From Ariolimax columbianus (lineage: Eukaryota > Mollusca > Gastropoda > Stylommatophora > Arionidae), in contig JAVGWX010000004.1 of the NCBI GenBank assembly GCA_036924085.1, forward strand, positions 10,163,416-10,227,415: a stretch of DNA of 64,000 nt, in the 5' to 3' direction. Shown here one piece after another: positions 9,706 to 23,000 of this stretch. A program made the position numbers and the translations under genes. The notes below the pieces were generated by a model, which was not told where the DNA came from, made no database searches, and saw only the letters and a program-made list of their open reading frames with translations. The stretch's first letter is position 1, and every line of letters begins with the position of its first letter.

Positions 9706-12700
9706 TTATACATGTTCAACCCTCAAGACTATTGATCTCACATTCTTGTTGGTGATATACATGTTCCAAGTCTCTAGATGGCTCATGTCACATTCATGTT
9801 GGTGATATACAGACCCGAGCCTCAAGACTATTAATGTCACATTCTTGTTGGTGATATACATGTTCCAAGTCTCTAGATGGCTCATGTCACATTCATGTTG
9901 GTGATATACAGACCCGAGCCTCAAGACTATTAATGTCACATTCATGTAGGTGATATACATGTTTCAAGTTTCCAGATGGCTCATGTCACATTCATGTTGG
10001 TGATATACATGTCCTGAGCCTCCAGATGGCTCATGTCACATTCATGTAGGTGATATACATGTCCTGAGCCTCCAGATGGCTCATGTCACATTCATGTTGG
10101 GGATATACATGTCCTGAGCCTCCAGATGGCTCATGTCACATTCATGTAGGTGATATACATGTCCTGAGCCTCCAGATGGCTCACGTCACATTCATGTAGG
10201 TGATATACATGTTCTGAGCCTCCAGATGGCTCACGTCACATTCATGTAGGTGATATACATGTCCTGAGCCTCCAGATGGCTCATGTCACATTCATGTAGG
10301 TGATATACATGTCCTGAGCCTCCAGATGGCTCATGTCACATTCATGTTGGTGATATACATGTCCTGAGCCTCCAGATGGCTCATGTCACATTCATGTAGG
10401 TGATATACATGTCCTGAGCCTCCAGATGGCTCATGTCACATTCATGTTGGTGATACACATGTCCTGAGCCTCCAGATGGCTCATGTCACATTCATGTTGG
10501 TGATACACATGTCCTGAGCCTCCAGATGGCTCATGTCACATTCATGTTGGTGATACACATGTCCTGAGCCTCCAGATGGCTCATGTCACATTCATGTAGG
10601 TGATACACATGTCCTGAGCCTCCAGATGGCTCATGTCACATTCATGTAGGTGATACACATGTCCTGAGCCTCCAGATGGCTCATGTCACATTCATGTAGG
10701 TGATATACATGTCCTGAGCCTCCAGATGGCTCATGTCACATTCATGTAGGTGATATACATGTCCTGAGCCTCCAGATGGCTCATGTCACATTCATGTAGG
10801 TGATATATATGTCCTGAGCCTCCAGATGGCTCATGTCACATTCATGTAGGTGATATACATGTCCTGAGCCTCCAGATGGCTCATGTCACATTCATGTTGG
10901 TGATATACATGTCCTGAGCCTCCAGATGGCTCATGTCACATTCATGTAGGTGATATACATGTCCTGAGCCTCCAGATGGCTCATGTCACATTCATGTAGG
11001 TGATATACATGTTTCAAGTTTCCAGATGGCTCATGTCACATTCATGTAGGTGATATACATGTCCTGAGCCTCCAGATGGCTCATGTCACATTCATGTAGG
11101 TGATATACATGTCCTGATCCTCCAGATGGCTCATGTCACATTCATGTTGGTGATATACATGTCCTGATCCTCCAGATGGCTCATGTCACATTCATGTTGG
11201 TGATATACATGTCCTGAGCCTCCAGATGGCTTATGTCACATTCATGTTGGTGATATACATGTCCTGAGCCTCCAGATGGCTCATGTCACATTCATGTAGG
11301 TGATATACATGTCCTGAGCCTCCAGATGGCTCATGTCACATTCATGTAGGTGATATACATGTCCTGAGCCTCCAGATGGCTCATGTCACATTCATGTAGG
11401 TGATATACATGTCCTGAGCCTCCAGATGGCTCATGTCACATTCATGTTGGTGATATACATGTCCTGATCCTCCAGATGGCTCATGTCACATTCATGTTGG
11501 TGATATACATGTCCTGAGCCTCCAGATGGCTCATGTCACATTCATGTTGGTGATATACATGTCCTGAGCCTCCAGATGGCTCATGTCACATTCATGTAGG
11601 TGATATACATGTTCTGAGCCTCCAGATGGCTCATGTCACATTCATGTAGGTGATACACATGTTTCAAGTTTCCAGATGGCTCATGTCACATTCATGTAGG
11701 TGATACACATGTTTCAAGTTTCCAGATGGCTCATGTCACATTCATGTAGGTGATACACATGTTTCAAGTTTCCAGATGGCTCATGTCACATTCATGTAGG
11801 TGATACACATGTTTCAAGTTTCCAGATGGCTCATGTCACATTCATGTAGGTGATACACATGTTTCAAGTTTCCAGATGGCTCATGTCACATTCATGTAGG
11901 TGATACACACGTTTCAAGTTTCCAGATGGCTCATGTCACATTCATGTAGGTGATATACATGTTTCAAGTTTCCAGATGGCTCATGTCACATTCATGTAGG
12001 TGATATACATGTTTCAAGTTTCCAGATGGCTCATGTCACATTCATGTAGGTGATACACATGTTTCAAGTTTCCAGATGGCTCATGTCACATTCATGTAGG
12101 TGATATACATGTCCTGAGCCTCCAGATGGCTCATGTCACATTCATGTAGGTGATACACATGTTTCAAGTTTCCAGATGGCTCATGTCACATTCATGTTGG
12201 TGATACACATGTTTCAAGTTTCCAGATGGCTCATGTAACATTCATGTAGGTGATACACATGTCCTGAGCCTCCAGATGGCTCATGTCACATTCATGTTGG
12301 TGATACACATGTCCTGAGCCTCCAGATGGCTCATGTCACATTCATGTAGGTGATATACATGTCCTGAGCCTCCAGATGGCTCATGTCACATTCATGTAGG
12401 TGATATACATGTCCTGAGCCTCCAGATGGCTCATGTCACATTCATGTAGGTGATATACATGTCCTGAGCCTCCAGATGGCTCATGTCACATTCATGTAGG
12501 TGATATACATGTCCTGAGCCTCCAGATGGCTCATGTCACATTCATGTAGGTGATATACATGTCCTGAGCCTCCAGATGGCTCATGTCACATTCATGTAGG
12601 TGATATACATGTCCTGATCCTCCAGATGGCTCATGTCACATTCATGTAGGTGATATACATGTCCTGAGCCTCCAGATGGCTCATGTCACATTCATGTTGG

Positions 12701-12763
12701 TGATATACATGTCCTGAGCCTCCAGATGGCTCATGTCACATTCATGTTGGTGATACACATGTC
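9706..12763. repeat. 50-bp satellite array, about 61 copies
   Basis: The period is exactly 50 across most of the array, as seen by repeating phase marks every 50 bases. The unit contains tccagatggctcatgtcaca, then ttcatgtaggtgata and an acat linker. The linker has two main forms (gtcctgagcc and gtttcaagtt). The first five units use a different spacer (ctcaagactatt) with alternating subtypes. Minor variants are tgttgg or tgtagg and atacac or atatac. The gtttcaagtt type clusters at 11650-12240, a sign of local block amplification. Confidence 0.97.
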
Positions 12764-12943
12764 CAAGCATTCAACACTTTCATTGCATTCATTTATCCAG
12801 CATCAAAAATTTGGTCCACATTTCTGAAAATAGTGTTAGAGTGACATTTTGATATTTTTGATTGCATATACATTTTGGGAAAGTTGCTGCAAAGGTAGTC
12901 CAGTCCTACAATATACATTGGTTGTCAAGGATCAAGTGTTAGA

Positions 12944-13130
12944 AGATTGATTGTACTTGGTCTCAGCTTTTTCTGACGTGACCAATTCCCCTCCTTGCTT
13001 TCCCTGATAGCAAGTTAGGTACTCATTTACAGCTGGGTAGGGTGGGGCATGTTGAGACCTGGAAGTGAACCTAGTTTCTTTGATGTCACAGACAAATGTT
13101 TTGACTGCTCTACCACTCAAGGCAGTCTAT
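12944..13130 (-). mobile_element. tRNA-like SINE relic (reverse orientation)
   Basis: On the minus strand the segment starts gactgccttgagtggtagag and reaches a B-box-like aggttcacttcc about 45 bases later. This is the spacing of a tRNA-derived pol III promoter. Similar wording recurs near 43440-43560. No flanking duplication was identified, so this is tentative. Confidence 0.45.
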
Positions 13131-13233
13131 TAAACAATAAGATACATAAATGTTAATATTACGTTGAAATCACAATTTATGTCCGCATTTTTCACGATAA
13201 AATAATTTTGACAGAAGCATTTAACTATTCCAG

Positions 13234-13353
13234 AAAGATCCTGTCCCTGACGACTACCAGAAGCGAGATCCAGAACACAAGGTCATCTACCGGTTTGTGA
13301 GGAACTTGTTTAATGCTGCCCAGCTAACAGCTGAATGTGCTATAGTGACATTG
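13234..13353 (+). CDS. CCNY: Cyclin Y, exon 4 of window: first half of the cyclin box
   Basis: A 40-codon exon (residues 124-163), phase 0 at both ends, between an attccag acceptor and a gtgaga donor. It encodes [20 protein letters not shown] and then [20 protein letters not shown]. The second stretch is the early cyclin-box helices, which contribute to the CDK-binding surface, and is nearly identical to other animal cyclin Y proteins. It sits between two giant satellites: the 50-bp array ends about 470 bp upstream and the 32-bp array starts about 730 bp downstream. Sequence conservation makes this call very secure. Confidence 0.95.
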
Positions 13354-13985
13354 GTGAGAACATATCTGGTGTCACTTGTGTTTTAGAAATGTCAACCAGA
13401 AATCCTTTCTTTAGACATTTATATCTCTTCACAGTGGACAAGGTCTCAATAAAATCTTCCATCATTTTTTGGTATAACTGTTTTTAACTTACTTGAACTT
13501 AGTCAGCCTTGTCACCTTTCAAATACTCCTCTGCTTCCAATGCAGTTTCCACTTCTAGAATCAGCACAAGTAAGCATTTTTGAGGATTTTTTTAATTTAA
13601 TGGTCTGAAAATGCTATTCTTTGAAGCTGGATTTCAGTTTGGGAAATAGAACAAAGTGTCGGGACCAGGTCATGCGAGTAGGTTGGCTGGGGAAACACAA
13701 CTTGCCTTAATTTTGGTCAAAATTTCAGAACAAGCAGTAATATATGGCCTGCACATTGGCATGGTGGTGGAACCAGGAATTGTTTATCCGCAAGTCAGGC
13801 CTTTTTCTCCGGACGTTTCTTTATTAGAATGTCATGCACAATCCTATGGAGATGTTACATTCTTCTGCTATTTCATGAACTGTCGGATGACAAATGGAAC
13901 CCACTATCTCATGAGCCTGGGGGTTCCCACGTAATGAATCAATTGATAAAGGATGATCTTCAATAAGTATATTCCACGATCTACT

Positions 13986-14080
13986 TCTTCTTCGGTCAGG
14001 CACGTCTGATTTCAGCTGGCTTTTTTGAGTGCAGGGTTTGCCTTTCTACTGCAATCCCTGTCGCTTGGCCGAAATAAACT
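13986..14080 (-). mobile_element. Family-2 element fragment at satellite edge
   Basis: Diverged inverted family-2 words (acgtctgatttcagc, ttttttgagtgcagggtt, ccctgtcgcttggcc) correspond to the middle of the element at 58170-58240. The fragment stops where the 32-bp array begins. Confidence 0.5.
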
Positions 14081-14082
14081 AG

Positions 14083-17000
14083 GAGAGTCAATGAGCCAGG
14101 TGAACCCATCCTTTGAGAGTCAATGAGCCAGGTGAACCCAACACTTGAGAGTCAATGAGCCAGGTGAACCCATCCTTTGAGAGTCAATGAGCCAGGTGAA
14201 CCCAACACTTGAGAGTCAATGAGCCAGGTGAACCCATCCTTTGAGAGTCAATGAGCCAGGTGCACCCAACACTTGAGAGTCAATGAGCCAGGTGAACCCA
14301 ACACTTGAGAGTCAATGAGCCAGGTGAACCCATCCTTTGAGAGTCAATGAGCCAGGTGAACCCATCCTTTGAGAGTCAATGAGCCAGGTGAACCCAACAC
14401 TTGAGAGTCAATGAACCAGGTGAACCCAACACTTGAGAGTCAATGAACCAGGTGAACCCAACACTTGAGAGTCAATGAACCAGGTGAACCCAACACTTGA
14501 GAGTCAATGAGCCAGGTGAACCCAACACTTGAGAGTCAATGAGCCAGGTGAACCCAACACTTGAGAGTCAATGAGCCAGATGAACCCAACACTTGAGAGT
14601 CAATGAGCCAGGTGAACCCAACACTTGAGAGTCAATGAGCCAGGTGAACCCAACACTTGAGAGTCAATGAGCCAGGTGAACCCAACACTTGAGAGTCAAT
14701 GAGCCAGGTGAACCCAACACTTGAGAGTCAATGAGCCAGGTGAACCCAACACTTGAGAGTCAATGAGCCAGGTCAATCTAACCTTTGTGTGTCAATGAGC
14801 CAGGTTAACCCAACACTTGAGAGTCAATGAGCCAGGTGAACCCAACACTTGAGAGTCAATGAGCCAGGTGAACCCAACACTTGAGAGTCAATGAGCCAGG
14901 TGAACCCAACACTTGAGAGTCAATGAGCCAGGTGAACCCAACACTTGAGAGTCAATGAGCCAGGTGAACCCAACACTTGAGAGTCAATGAGCCAGGTGAA
15001 CCCAACACTTGAGAGTCAATGAGCCAGGTGAACCCATCCTTTGAGAGTCAATGAGCCAGGTCAATCTAACCTTTGTGTGTCAATGAGCCAGGTGAACCCA
15101 ACACTTGAGAGTCAATGAGCCAGGTGAACCCAACACTTGAGAGTCAATGAGCCAGGTGAACCCAACACTTGAGAGTCAATGAGCCAGGTGAACCCATCCT
15201 TTGAGAGTCAATGAGCCAGGTCAATCTAACCTTTGTGTGTCAATGAGCCAGGTGAACCCAACACTTGAGAGTCAATGAACCAGGTGAAACCAACACTTGA
15301 GAGTCAATGAGCCAGGTCAATCTAACCTTTGTGTGTCAATGAGCCAGGTGAACCCAACACTTGAGAGTCAATGAGCCAGGTCAATCTAACCTTTGTGTGT
15401 CAATGAGCCAGGTGAACCCAACACTTGAGAGTCAATGAGCCAGGTGAACCCAACACTTGAGAGTCAATGAGCCAGGTGAAACCAACACTTGAGAGTCAAT
15501 GAGCCAGGTGAAACCAACACTTGAGAGTCAATGAGCCAGGTGAAACCAACACTTGAGAGTCAATGAGCCAGGTCAAGCTAACCTTTGTGTGTCAATGAGC
15601 CAGGTGAACCCAACACCTGAGAGTCAATGAGCCAGGTCAATCTAACCTTTGTGTGTCAATGAGCCATGTGAACCCAACACTTGAGAGTCAATGAGCCAGG
15701 TCAATCTAACCTTTGTGTGTCAATGAGCCATGTGAACCCAACACTTGAGAGTCAATGAGCCAGGTCAATCTAACCTTTGTGTGTCAATGAGCCAGGTGAA
15801 CTCAACACTTGAGAGTCAATAAGCCAGGTCAATCTAACCTTTGTGTGTCAATGAGCCATGTGAACCCAACACTTGAGAGTCAATGAGCCAGGTCAATCTA
15901 ACCTTTGTGTGTCAATGAGCCAGGTGAACTCAACACTTGAGAGTCAATGAGCCAGGTCAATCTAACCTTTGTGTGTCAATGAGCCAGTTGAACCCAACAC
16001 TTGAGAGTCAATGAGCCAGGTCAATCTAACCTTTGTGTGTCAATGAGCCAGTTAAACCCAATACTTGAGAGTCAATGAGCCAGGTCAATATAACCTTTGT
16101 GTGTCAATGAGCCAGGTGAACCCAATACTTAAGAGTCAATGAGCTAGGTCAATCTAACCTTTGTGTGTCAATGAGCCAGGTGAACCCAACACTTGAGAGT
16201 CAATGAGCCAGGTGAACCCAACACTTGAGAGTCAATGAGCCAGGTGAACCCATCCTTTGAGAGTCAATGAGCCAGGTGAACCCATCCTTTGAGAGTCAAT
16301 GAGCCAGGTGAACCCAACACTTGAGAGTCAATGAGCCAGGTGAACCCAACACTTGAGAGTCAATGAGCCAGGTGAACCCATCCTTTGAGAGTCAATGAGC
16401 CAGGTGAACCCAACACTTGAGAGTCAATGAGCCAGGTGAACCCATCCTTTGAGAGTCAATGAGCCAGGTGAACCCAACACTTGAGAGTCAATGAGCCAGG
16501 TGAACCCATCCTTTGAGAGTCAATGAGCCAGGTGAACCCAACACTTGAGAGTCAATGAGCCAGGTGAACCCATCCTTTGAGAGTCAATGAGCCAGGTGAA
16601 CCCAACACTTGAGAGTCAATGAGCCAGGTGAACCCATCCTTTGAGAGTCAATGAGCCAGGTGAACCCAACACTTGAGAGTCAATGAGCCAGGTGAACCCA
16701 TCCTTTGAGAGTCAATGAGCCAGGTGAACCCAACACTTGAGAGTCAATGAGCCAGGTGAACCCATCCTTTGAGAGTCAATGAGCCAGGTGAACCCAACAC
16801 TTGAGAGTCAATGAGCCAGGTCAATCTAACCTTTGTGTGTCAATGAGCCAGGTGAACCCAACACTTGAGAGTCAATGAGCCAGGTGAACCCAACACTTGA
16901 GAGTCAATGAGCCAGGTGAACCCAACACTTGAGAGTCAATGAGCCAGGTCAATCTAACCTTTGTGTGTCAATGAGCTATGTGAACCCAACACTTGAGAGT

Positions 17001-20000
17001 CAATGAGCCAGGTCAATCTAACCTTTGTGTGTCAATGAGCCAGGTGAACCCAACATTTGAGAGTCAATGAGCCAGGTCAATCTAACCTTTGTGTGTCAAT
17101 GAGCCAGGTGAACCCAACACTTGAGAGTCAATGAGCCAGGTGAACCCAACACTTGAGAGTCAATGAGCCAGGTGAACCCAACACTTGAGAGTCAATGAGC
17201 CAGGTGAACCCAACACTTGAGAGTCAATGAGCCAGGTGAACCCAACACTTGAGAGTCAATGAGCCAGGTGAACCCAACACTTGAGAGTCAATGAGCCAGG
17301 TGAACCCAACACTTGAGAGTCAATGAGCCAGGTGAACCCAACACTTGAGAGTCAATGAGCCAGGTGAACCCATCCTTTGAGAGTCAATGAGCCAGGTGCA
17401 CCCAACACTTGAGAGTCAATGAGCCAGGTGAACCCAACACTTGAGAGTCAATGAGCCAGGTGAACCCATCCTTTGAGAGTCAATGAGCCAGGTGAACCCA
17501 TCCTTTGAGAGTCAATGAGCCAGGTGAACCCAACACTTGAGAGTCAATGAACCAGGTGAACCCAACACTTGAGAGTCAATGAACCAGGTGAACCCAACAC
17601 TTGAGAGTCAATGAACCAGGTGAACCCAACACTTGAGAGTCAATGAGCCAGGTGAACCCAACACTTGAGAGTCAATGAGCCAGGTGAACCCAACACTTGA
17701 GAGTCAATGAGCCAGATGAACCCAACACTTGAGAGTCAATGAGCCAGGTGAACCCAACACTTGAGAGTCAATGAGCCAGGTGAACCCAACACTTGAGAGT
17801 CAATGAGCCAGGTGAACCCAACACTTGAGAGTCAATGAGCCAGGTGAACCCAACACTTGAGAGTCAATGAGCCAGGTGAACCCAACACTTGAGAGTCAAT
17901 GAGCCAGGTCAATCTAACCTTTGTGTGTCAATGAGCCAGGTGAACCCAACACTTGAGAGTCAATGAGCCAGGTGAACCCAACACTTGAGAGTCAATGAGC
18001 CAGGTGAACCCAACACTTGAGAGTCAATGAGCCAGGTGAACCCAACACTTGAGAGTCAATGAGCCAGGTGAACCCAACACTTGAGAGTCAATGAGCCAGG
18101 TGAACCCAACACTTGAGAGTCAATGAGCCAGGTGAACCCAACACTTGAGAGTCAATGAGCCAGGTGAACCCATCCTTTGAGAGTCAATGAGCCAGGTCAA
18201 TCTAACCTTTGTGTGTCAATGAGCCAGGTGAACCCAACACTTGAGAGTCAATGAGCCAGGTGAACCCAACACTTGAGAGTCAATGAGCCAGGTGAACCCA
18301 ACACTTGAGAGTCAATGAGCCAGGTGAACCCATCCTTTGAGAGTCAATGAGCCAGGTCAATCTAACCTTTGTGTGTCAATGAGCCAGGTGAACCCAACAC
18401 TTGAGAGTCAATGAACCAGGTGAAACCAACACTTGAGAGTCAATGAGCCAGGTCAATCTAACCTTTGTGTGTCAATGAGCCAGGTGAACCCAACACTTGA
18501 GAGTCAATGAGCCAGGTCAATCTAACCTTTGTGTGTCAATGAGCCAGGTGAACCCAACACTTGAGAGTCAATGAGCCAGGTGAACCCAACACTTGAGAGT
18601 CAATGAGCCAGGTGAAACCAACACTTGAGAGTCAATGAGCCAGGTGAAACCAACACTTGAGAGTCAATGAGCCAGGTGAAACCAACACTTGAGAGTCAAT
18701 GAGCCAGGTCAAGCTAACCTTTGTGTGTCAATGAGCCAGGTGAACCCAACACCTGAGAGTCAATGAGCCAGGTCAATCTAACCTTTGTGTGTCAATGAGC
18801 CATGTGAACCCAACACTTGAGAGTCAATGAGCCAGGTCAATCTAACCTTTGTGTGTCAATGAGCCATGTGAACCCAACACTTGAGAGTCAATGAGCCAGG
18901 TCAATCTAACCTTTGTGTGTCAATGAGCCAGGTGAACTCAACACTTGAGAGTCAATAAGCCAGGTCAATCTAACCTTTGTGTGTCAATGAGCCATGTGAA
19001 CCCAACACTTGAGAGTCAATGAGCCAGGTCAATCTAACCTTTGTGTGTCAATGAGCCAGGTGAACTCAACACTTGAGAGTCAATGAGCCAGGTCAATCTA
19101 ACCTTTGTGTGTCAATGAGCCAGTTGAACCCAACACTTGAGAGTCAATGAGCCAGGTCAATCTAACCTTTGTGTGTCAATGAGCCAGTTAAACCCAATAC
19201 TTGAGAGTCAATGAGCCAGGTCAATATAACCTTTGTGTGTCAATGAGCCAGGTGAACCCAATACTTAAGAGTCAATGAGCTAGGTCAATCTAACCTTTGT
19301 GTGTCAATGAGCCAGGTGAACCCAACACTTGAGAGTCAATGAGCCAGGTGAACCCAACACTTGAGAGTCAATGAGCCAGGTGAACCCATCCTTTGAGAGT
19401 CAATGAGCCAGGTGAACCCATCCTTTGAGAGTCAATGAGCCAGGTGAACCCAACACTTGAGAGTCAATGAGCCAGGTGAACCCAACACTTGAGAGTCAAT
19501 GAGCCAGGTGAACCCATCCTTTGAGAGTCAATGAGCCAGGTGAACCCAACACTTGAGAGTCAATGAGCCAGGTGAACCCATCCTTTGAGAGTCAATGAGC
19601 CAGGTGAACCCAACACTTGAGAGTCAATGAGCCAGGTGAACCCATCCTTTGAGAGTCAATGAGCCAGGTGAACCCAACACTTGAGAGTCAATGAGCCAGG
19701 TGAACCCATCCTTTGAGAGTCAATGAGCCAGGTGAACCCAACACTTGAGAGTCAATGAGCCAGGTGAACCCATCCTTTGAGAGTCAATGAGCCAGGTGAA
19801 CCCAACACTTGAGAGTCAATGAGCCAGGTGAACCCATCCTTTGAGAGTCAATGAGCCAGGTGAACCCAACACTTGAGAGTCAATAAGCCAGGTGAACCCA
19901 TCCTTTGAGAGTCAATGAGCCAGGTGAACCCAACACTTGAGAGTCAATGAGCCAGGTCAATCTAACCTTTGTGTGTCAATGAGCCAGGTGAACCCAACAC

Positions 20001-23000
20001 TTGAGAGTCAATGAGCCAGGTGAACCCAACACTTGAGAGTCAATGAGCCAGGTGAACCCAACACTTGAGAGTCAATGAGCCAGGTCAATCTAACCTTTGT
20101 GTGTCAATGAGCTATGTGAACCCAACACTTGAGAGTCAATGAGCCAGGTCAATCTAACCTTTGTGTGTCAATGAGCCAGGTGAACCCAACATTTGAGAGT
20201 CAATGAGCCAGGTCAATCTAACCTTTGTGTGTCAATGAGCCAGGTGAACCCAACACTTGAGAGTCAATGAGCCAGGTGAACCCAACACTTGAGAGTCAAT
20301 GAGCCAGGTGAACCCAACACTTGAGAGTCAATGAGCCAGGTGAACCCAACACTTGAGAGTCAATGAGCCAGGTGAACCCAACACTTGAGAGTCAATGAGC
20401 CAGGTGAACCCAACACTTGAGAGTCAATGAGCCAGGTGAACCCAACACTTGAGAGTCAATGAGCCAGGTGAACCCAACACTTGAGAGTCAATGAGCCAGG
20501 TGAACCCATCCTTTGAGAGTCAATGAGCCAGGTCAATCTAACCTTTGTGTGTCAATGAGCCAGGTGAACCCAATACTTAAGAGTCAATGAGCCAGGTCAA
20601 TCTAACCTTTGTGTGTCAATGAGCCAGGTGAACCCAACACTTGAGAGTCAATGAGCCAGGTGAACCCAACACTTGAGAGTCAATGAGCCAGGTGAACCCA
20701 TCCTTTGAGAGTCAATGAGCCAGGTGAACCCATCCCTTGAGCGTCATTGAGCCAGGTGAACCCAACACTTGAGAGTCAATGAGCCTGGTGAACCCATCCT
20801 TTGAGAGTCAATGAGCCAGGTGAACCCATCCTTTGAGAGTCAATGAGCCAGGTGAACCCAACACTTGAGAGTCAATGAGCCAGGTGAACCCAACACTTGA
20901 GAGTCAATGAGCCAGGTGAACCCATCCTTTGAGAGTCAATGAGCCAGGTGAACCCAACACTTGAGAGTCAATGAGCCAGGTGAACCCATCCTTTGAGAGT
21001 CAATGAGCCAGGTGAACCCAACACTTGAGAGTCAATGAGCCAGGTGAACCCATCCTTTGAGAGTCAATGAGCCAGGTGAACCCAACACTTGAGAGTCAAT
21101 GAGCCAGGTGAACCCATCCTTTGAGAGTCAATGAGCCAGGTGAACCCAACACTTGAGAGTCAATGAGCCAGGTGAACCCATCCTTTGAGAGTCAATGAGC
21201 CAGGTGAACCCAACACTTGAGAGTCAATGAGCCAGGTGAACCCATCCTTTGAGAGTCAATGAGCCAGGTGAACCCAACACTTGAGAGTCAATGAGCCAGG
21301 TGAACCCATCCTTTGAGAGTCAATGAGCCAGGTGAACCCAACACTTGAGAGTCAATGAGCCAGGTGAACCCAACACTTGAGAGTCAATGAGCCAGGTGAA
21401 CCCAACACTTGAGAGTCAATGAGCCAGGTGAACCCAACACTTGAGAGTCAATGAGCCAGGTCAATCTAACCTTTGTGTGTCAATGAGCCAGGTGAACCCA
21501 ACACTTGAGAGTCAATGAGCCAGGTGAACCCAACACTTGAGAGTCAATGAGCCAGGTGAACCCAACACTTGAGAGTCAATGAGCCAGGTGAACCCAACAC
21601 TTGAGAGTCAATGAGCCAGGTGAACCCAACACTTGAGAGTCAATGAGCCAGGTGAACCCAACACTTGAGAGTCAATGAGCCAGGTGAACCCAACACTTGA
21701 GAGTCAATGAGCCAGGTGAACCCATCCTTTGAGAGTCAATGAGCCAGGTCAATCTAACCTTTGTGTGTCAATGAGCCAGGTGAACCCAACACTTGAGAGT
21801 CAATGAGCCAGGTGAACCCAACACTTGAGAGTCAATAAGCCAGGTGAACCCATCTTTTGAGAGTCAATGAGCCAGGTCAATCTAACCTTTGTGTGTCAAT
21901 GAGCCAGGTGAACCCAACACTTGAGAGTCAATGAACCAGGTGAAACCAACACTTGAGAGTCAATGAGCCAGGTCAATCTAACCTTTGTGTGTCAATGAGC
22001 CAGGTGAACCCAACACTTGAGAGTCAATGAGCCAGGTCAATCTAACCTTTGTGTGTCAATGAGCCAGGTGAACCCAACACTTGAGAGTCAATGAGCCAGG
22101 TGAACCCAACACTTGAGAGTCAATGAGCCAGGTGAAACCAACACTTGAGAGTCAATGAGCCAGGTGAAACCAACACTTGAGAGTCAATGAGCCAGGTGAA
22201 ACCAACACTTGAGAGTCAATGAGCCAGGTCAAGCTAACCTTTGTGTGTCAATGAGCCAGGTGAACCCAACACCTGAGAGTCAATGAGCCAGGTCAATCTA
22301 ACCTTTGTGTGTCAATGAGCCATGTGAACCCAACACTTGAGAGTCAATGAGCCAGGTCAATCTAACCTTTGTGTGTCAATGAGCCATGTGAACCCAACAC
22401 TTGAGAGTCAATGAGCCAGGTCAATCTAACCTTTGTGTGTCAATGAGCCAGGTGAACTCAACACTTGAGAGTCAATGAGCCAGGTCAATCTAACCTTTGT
22501 GTGTCAATGAGCCAGTTGAACCCAACACTTGAGAGTCAATGAGCCAGGTCAATATAACCTTTGTGTGTCAATGAGCCAGTTAAACCCAATACTTGAGAGT
22601 CAATGAGCCAGGTCAATATAACCTTTGTGTGTCAATGAGCCAGGTGAACCCAATACTTGAGAGTCAATGAGCCAGGTCAATCTAACCTTTGTGTGTCAAT
22701 GAGCCAGGTGAACCCAACACTTGAGAGTCAATGAGCCAGGTGAACCCAACACTTGAGAGTCAATGAGCCAGGTGAACCCATCCTTTGAGAGTCAATGAGC
22801 CAGGTGAACCCATCCTTTGAGAGTCAATGAGCCAGGTGAACCCAACACTTGAGAGTCAATGAGCCAGGTGAACCCAACACTTGAGAGTCAATGAGCCAGG
22901 TGAACCCATCCTTTGAGAGTCAATGAGCCAGGTGAACCCAACACTTGAGAGTCAATGAGCCAGGTGAACCCATCCTTTGAGAGTCAATGAGCCAGGTGAA

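Larger units (their letters stand above)
8852..13233 (+). other. Cyclin Y intron C (4.4 kb)
   Basis: Begins at the first of three repeated donors. It holds two exon-derived 93-bp copies, 9070-9705 without features except a lone 50-bp-satellite half unit at about 9411-9442, the 50-bp satellite at 9706-12763, and a tRNA-like SINE relic at 12944-13130. It ends in attccag before exon 4. Confidence 0.85.

Noticed and set aside
13656..13934. A 92-codon gene in intron D
   Set aside because: No motif, no conserved neighbour and no splice context. Length is within chance for this AT content.
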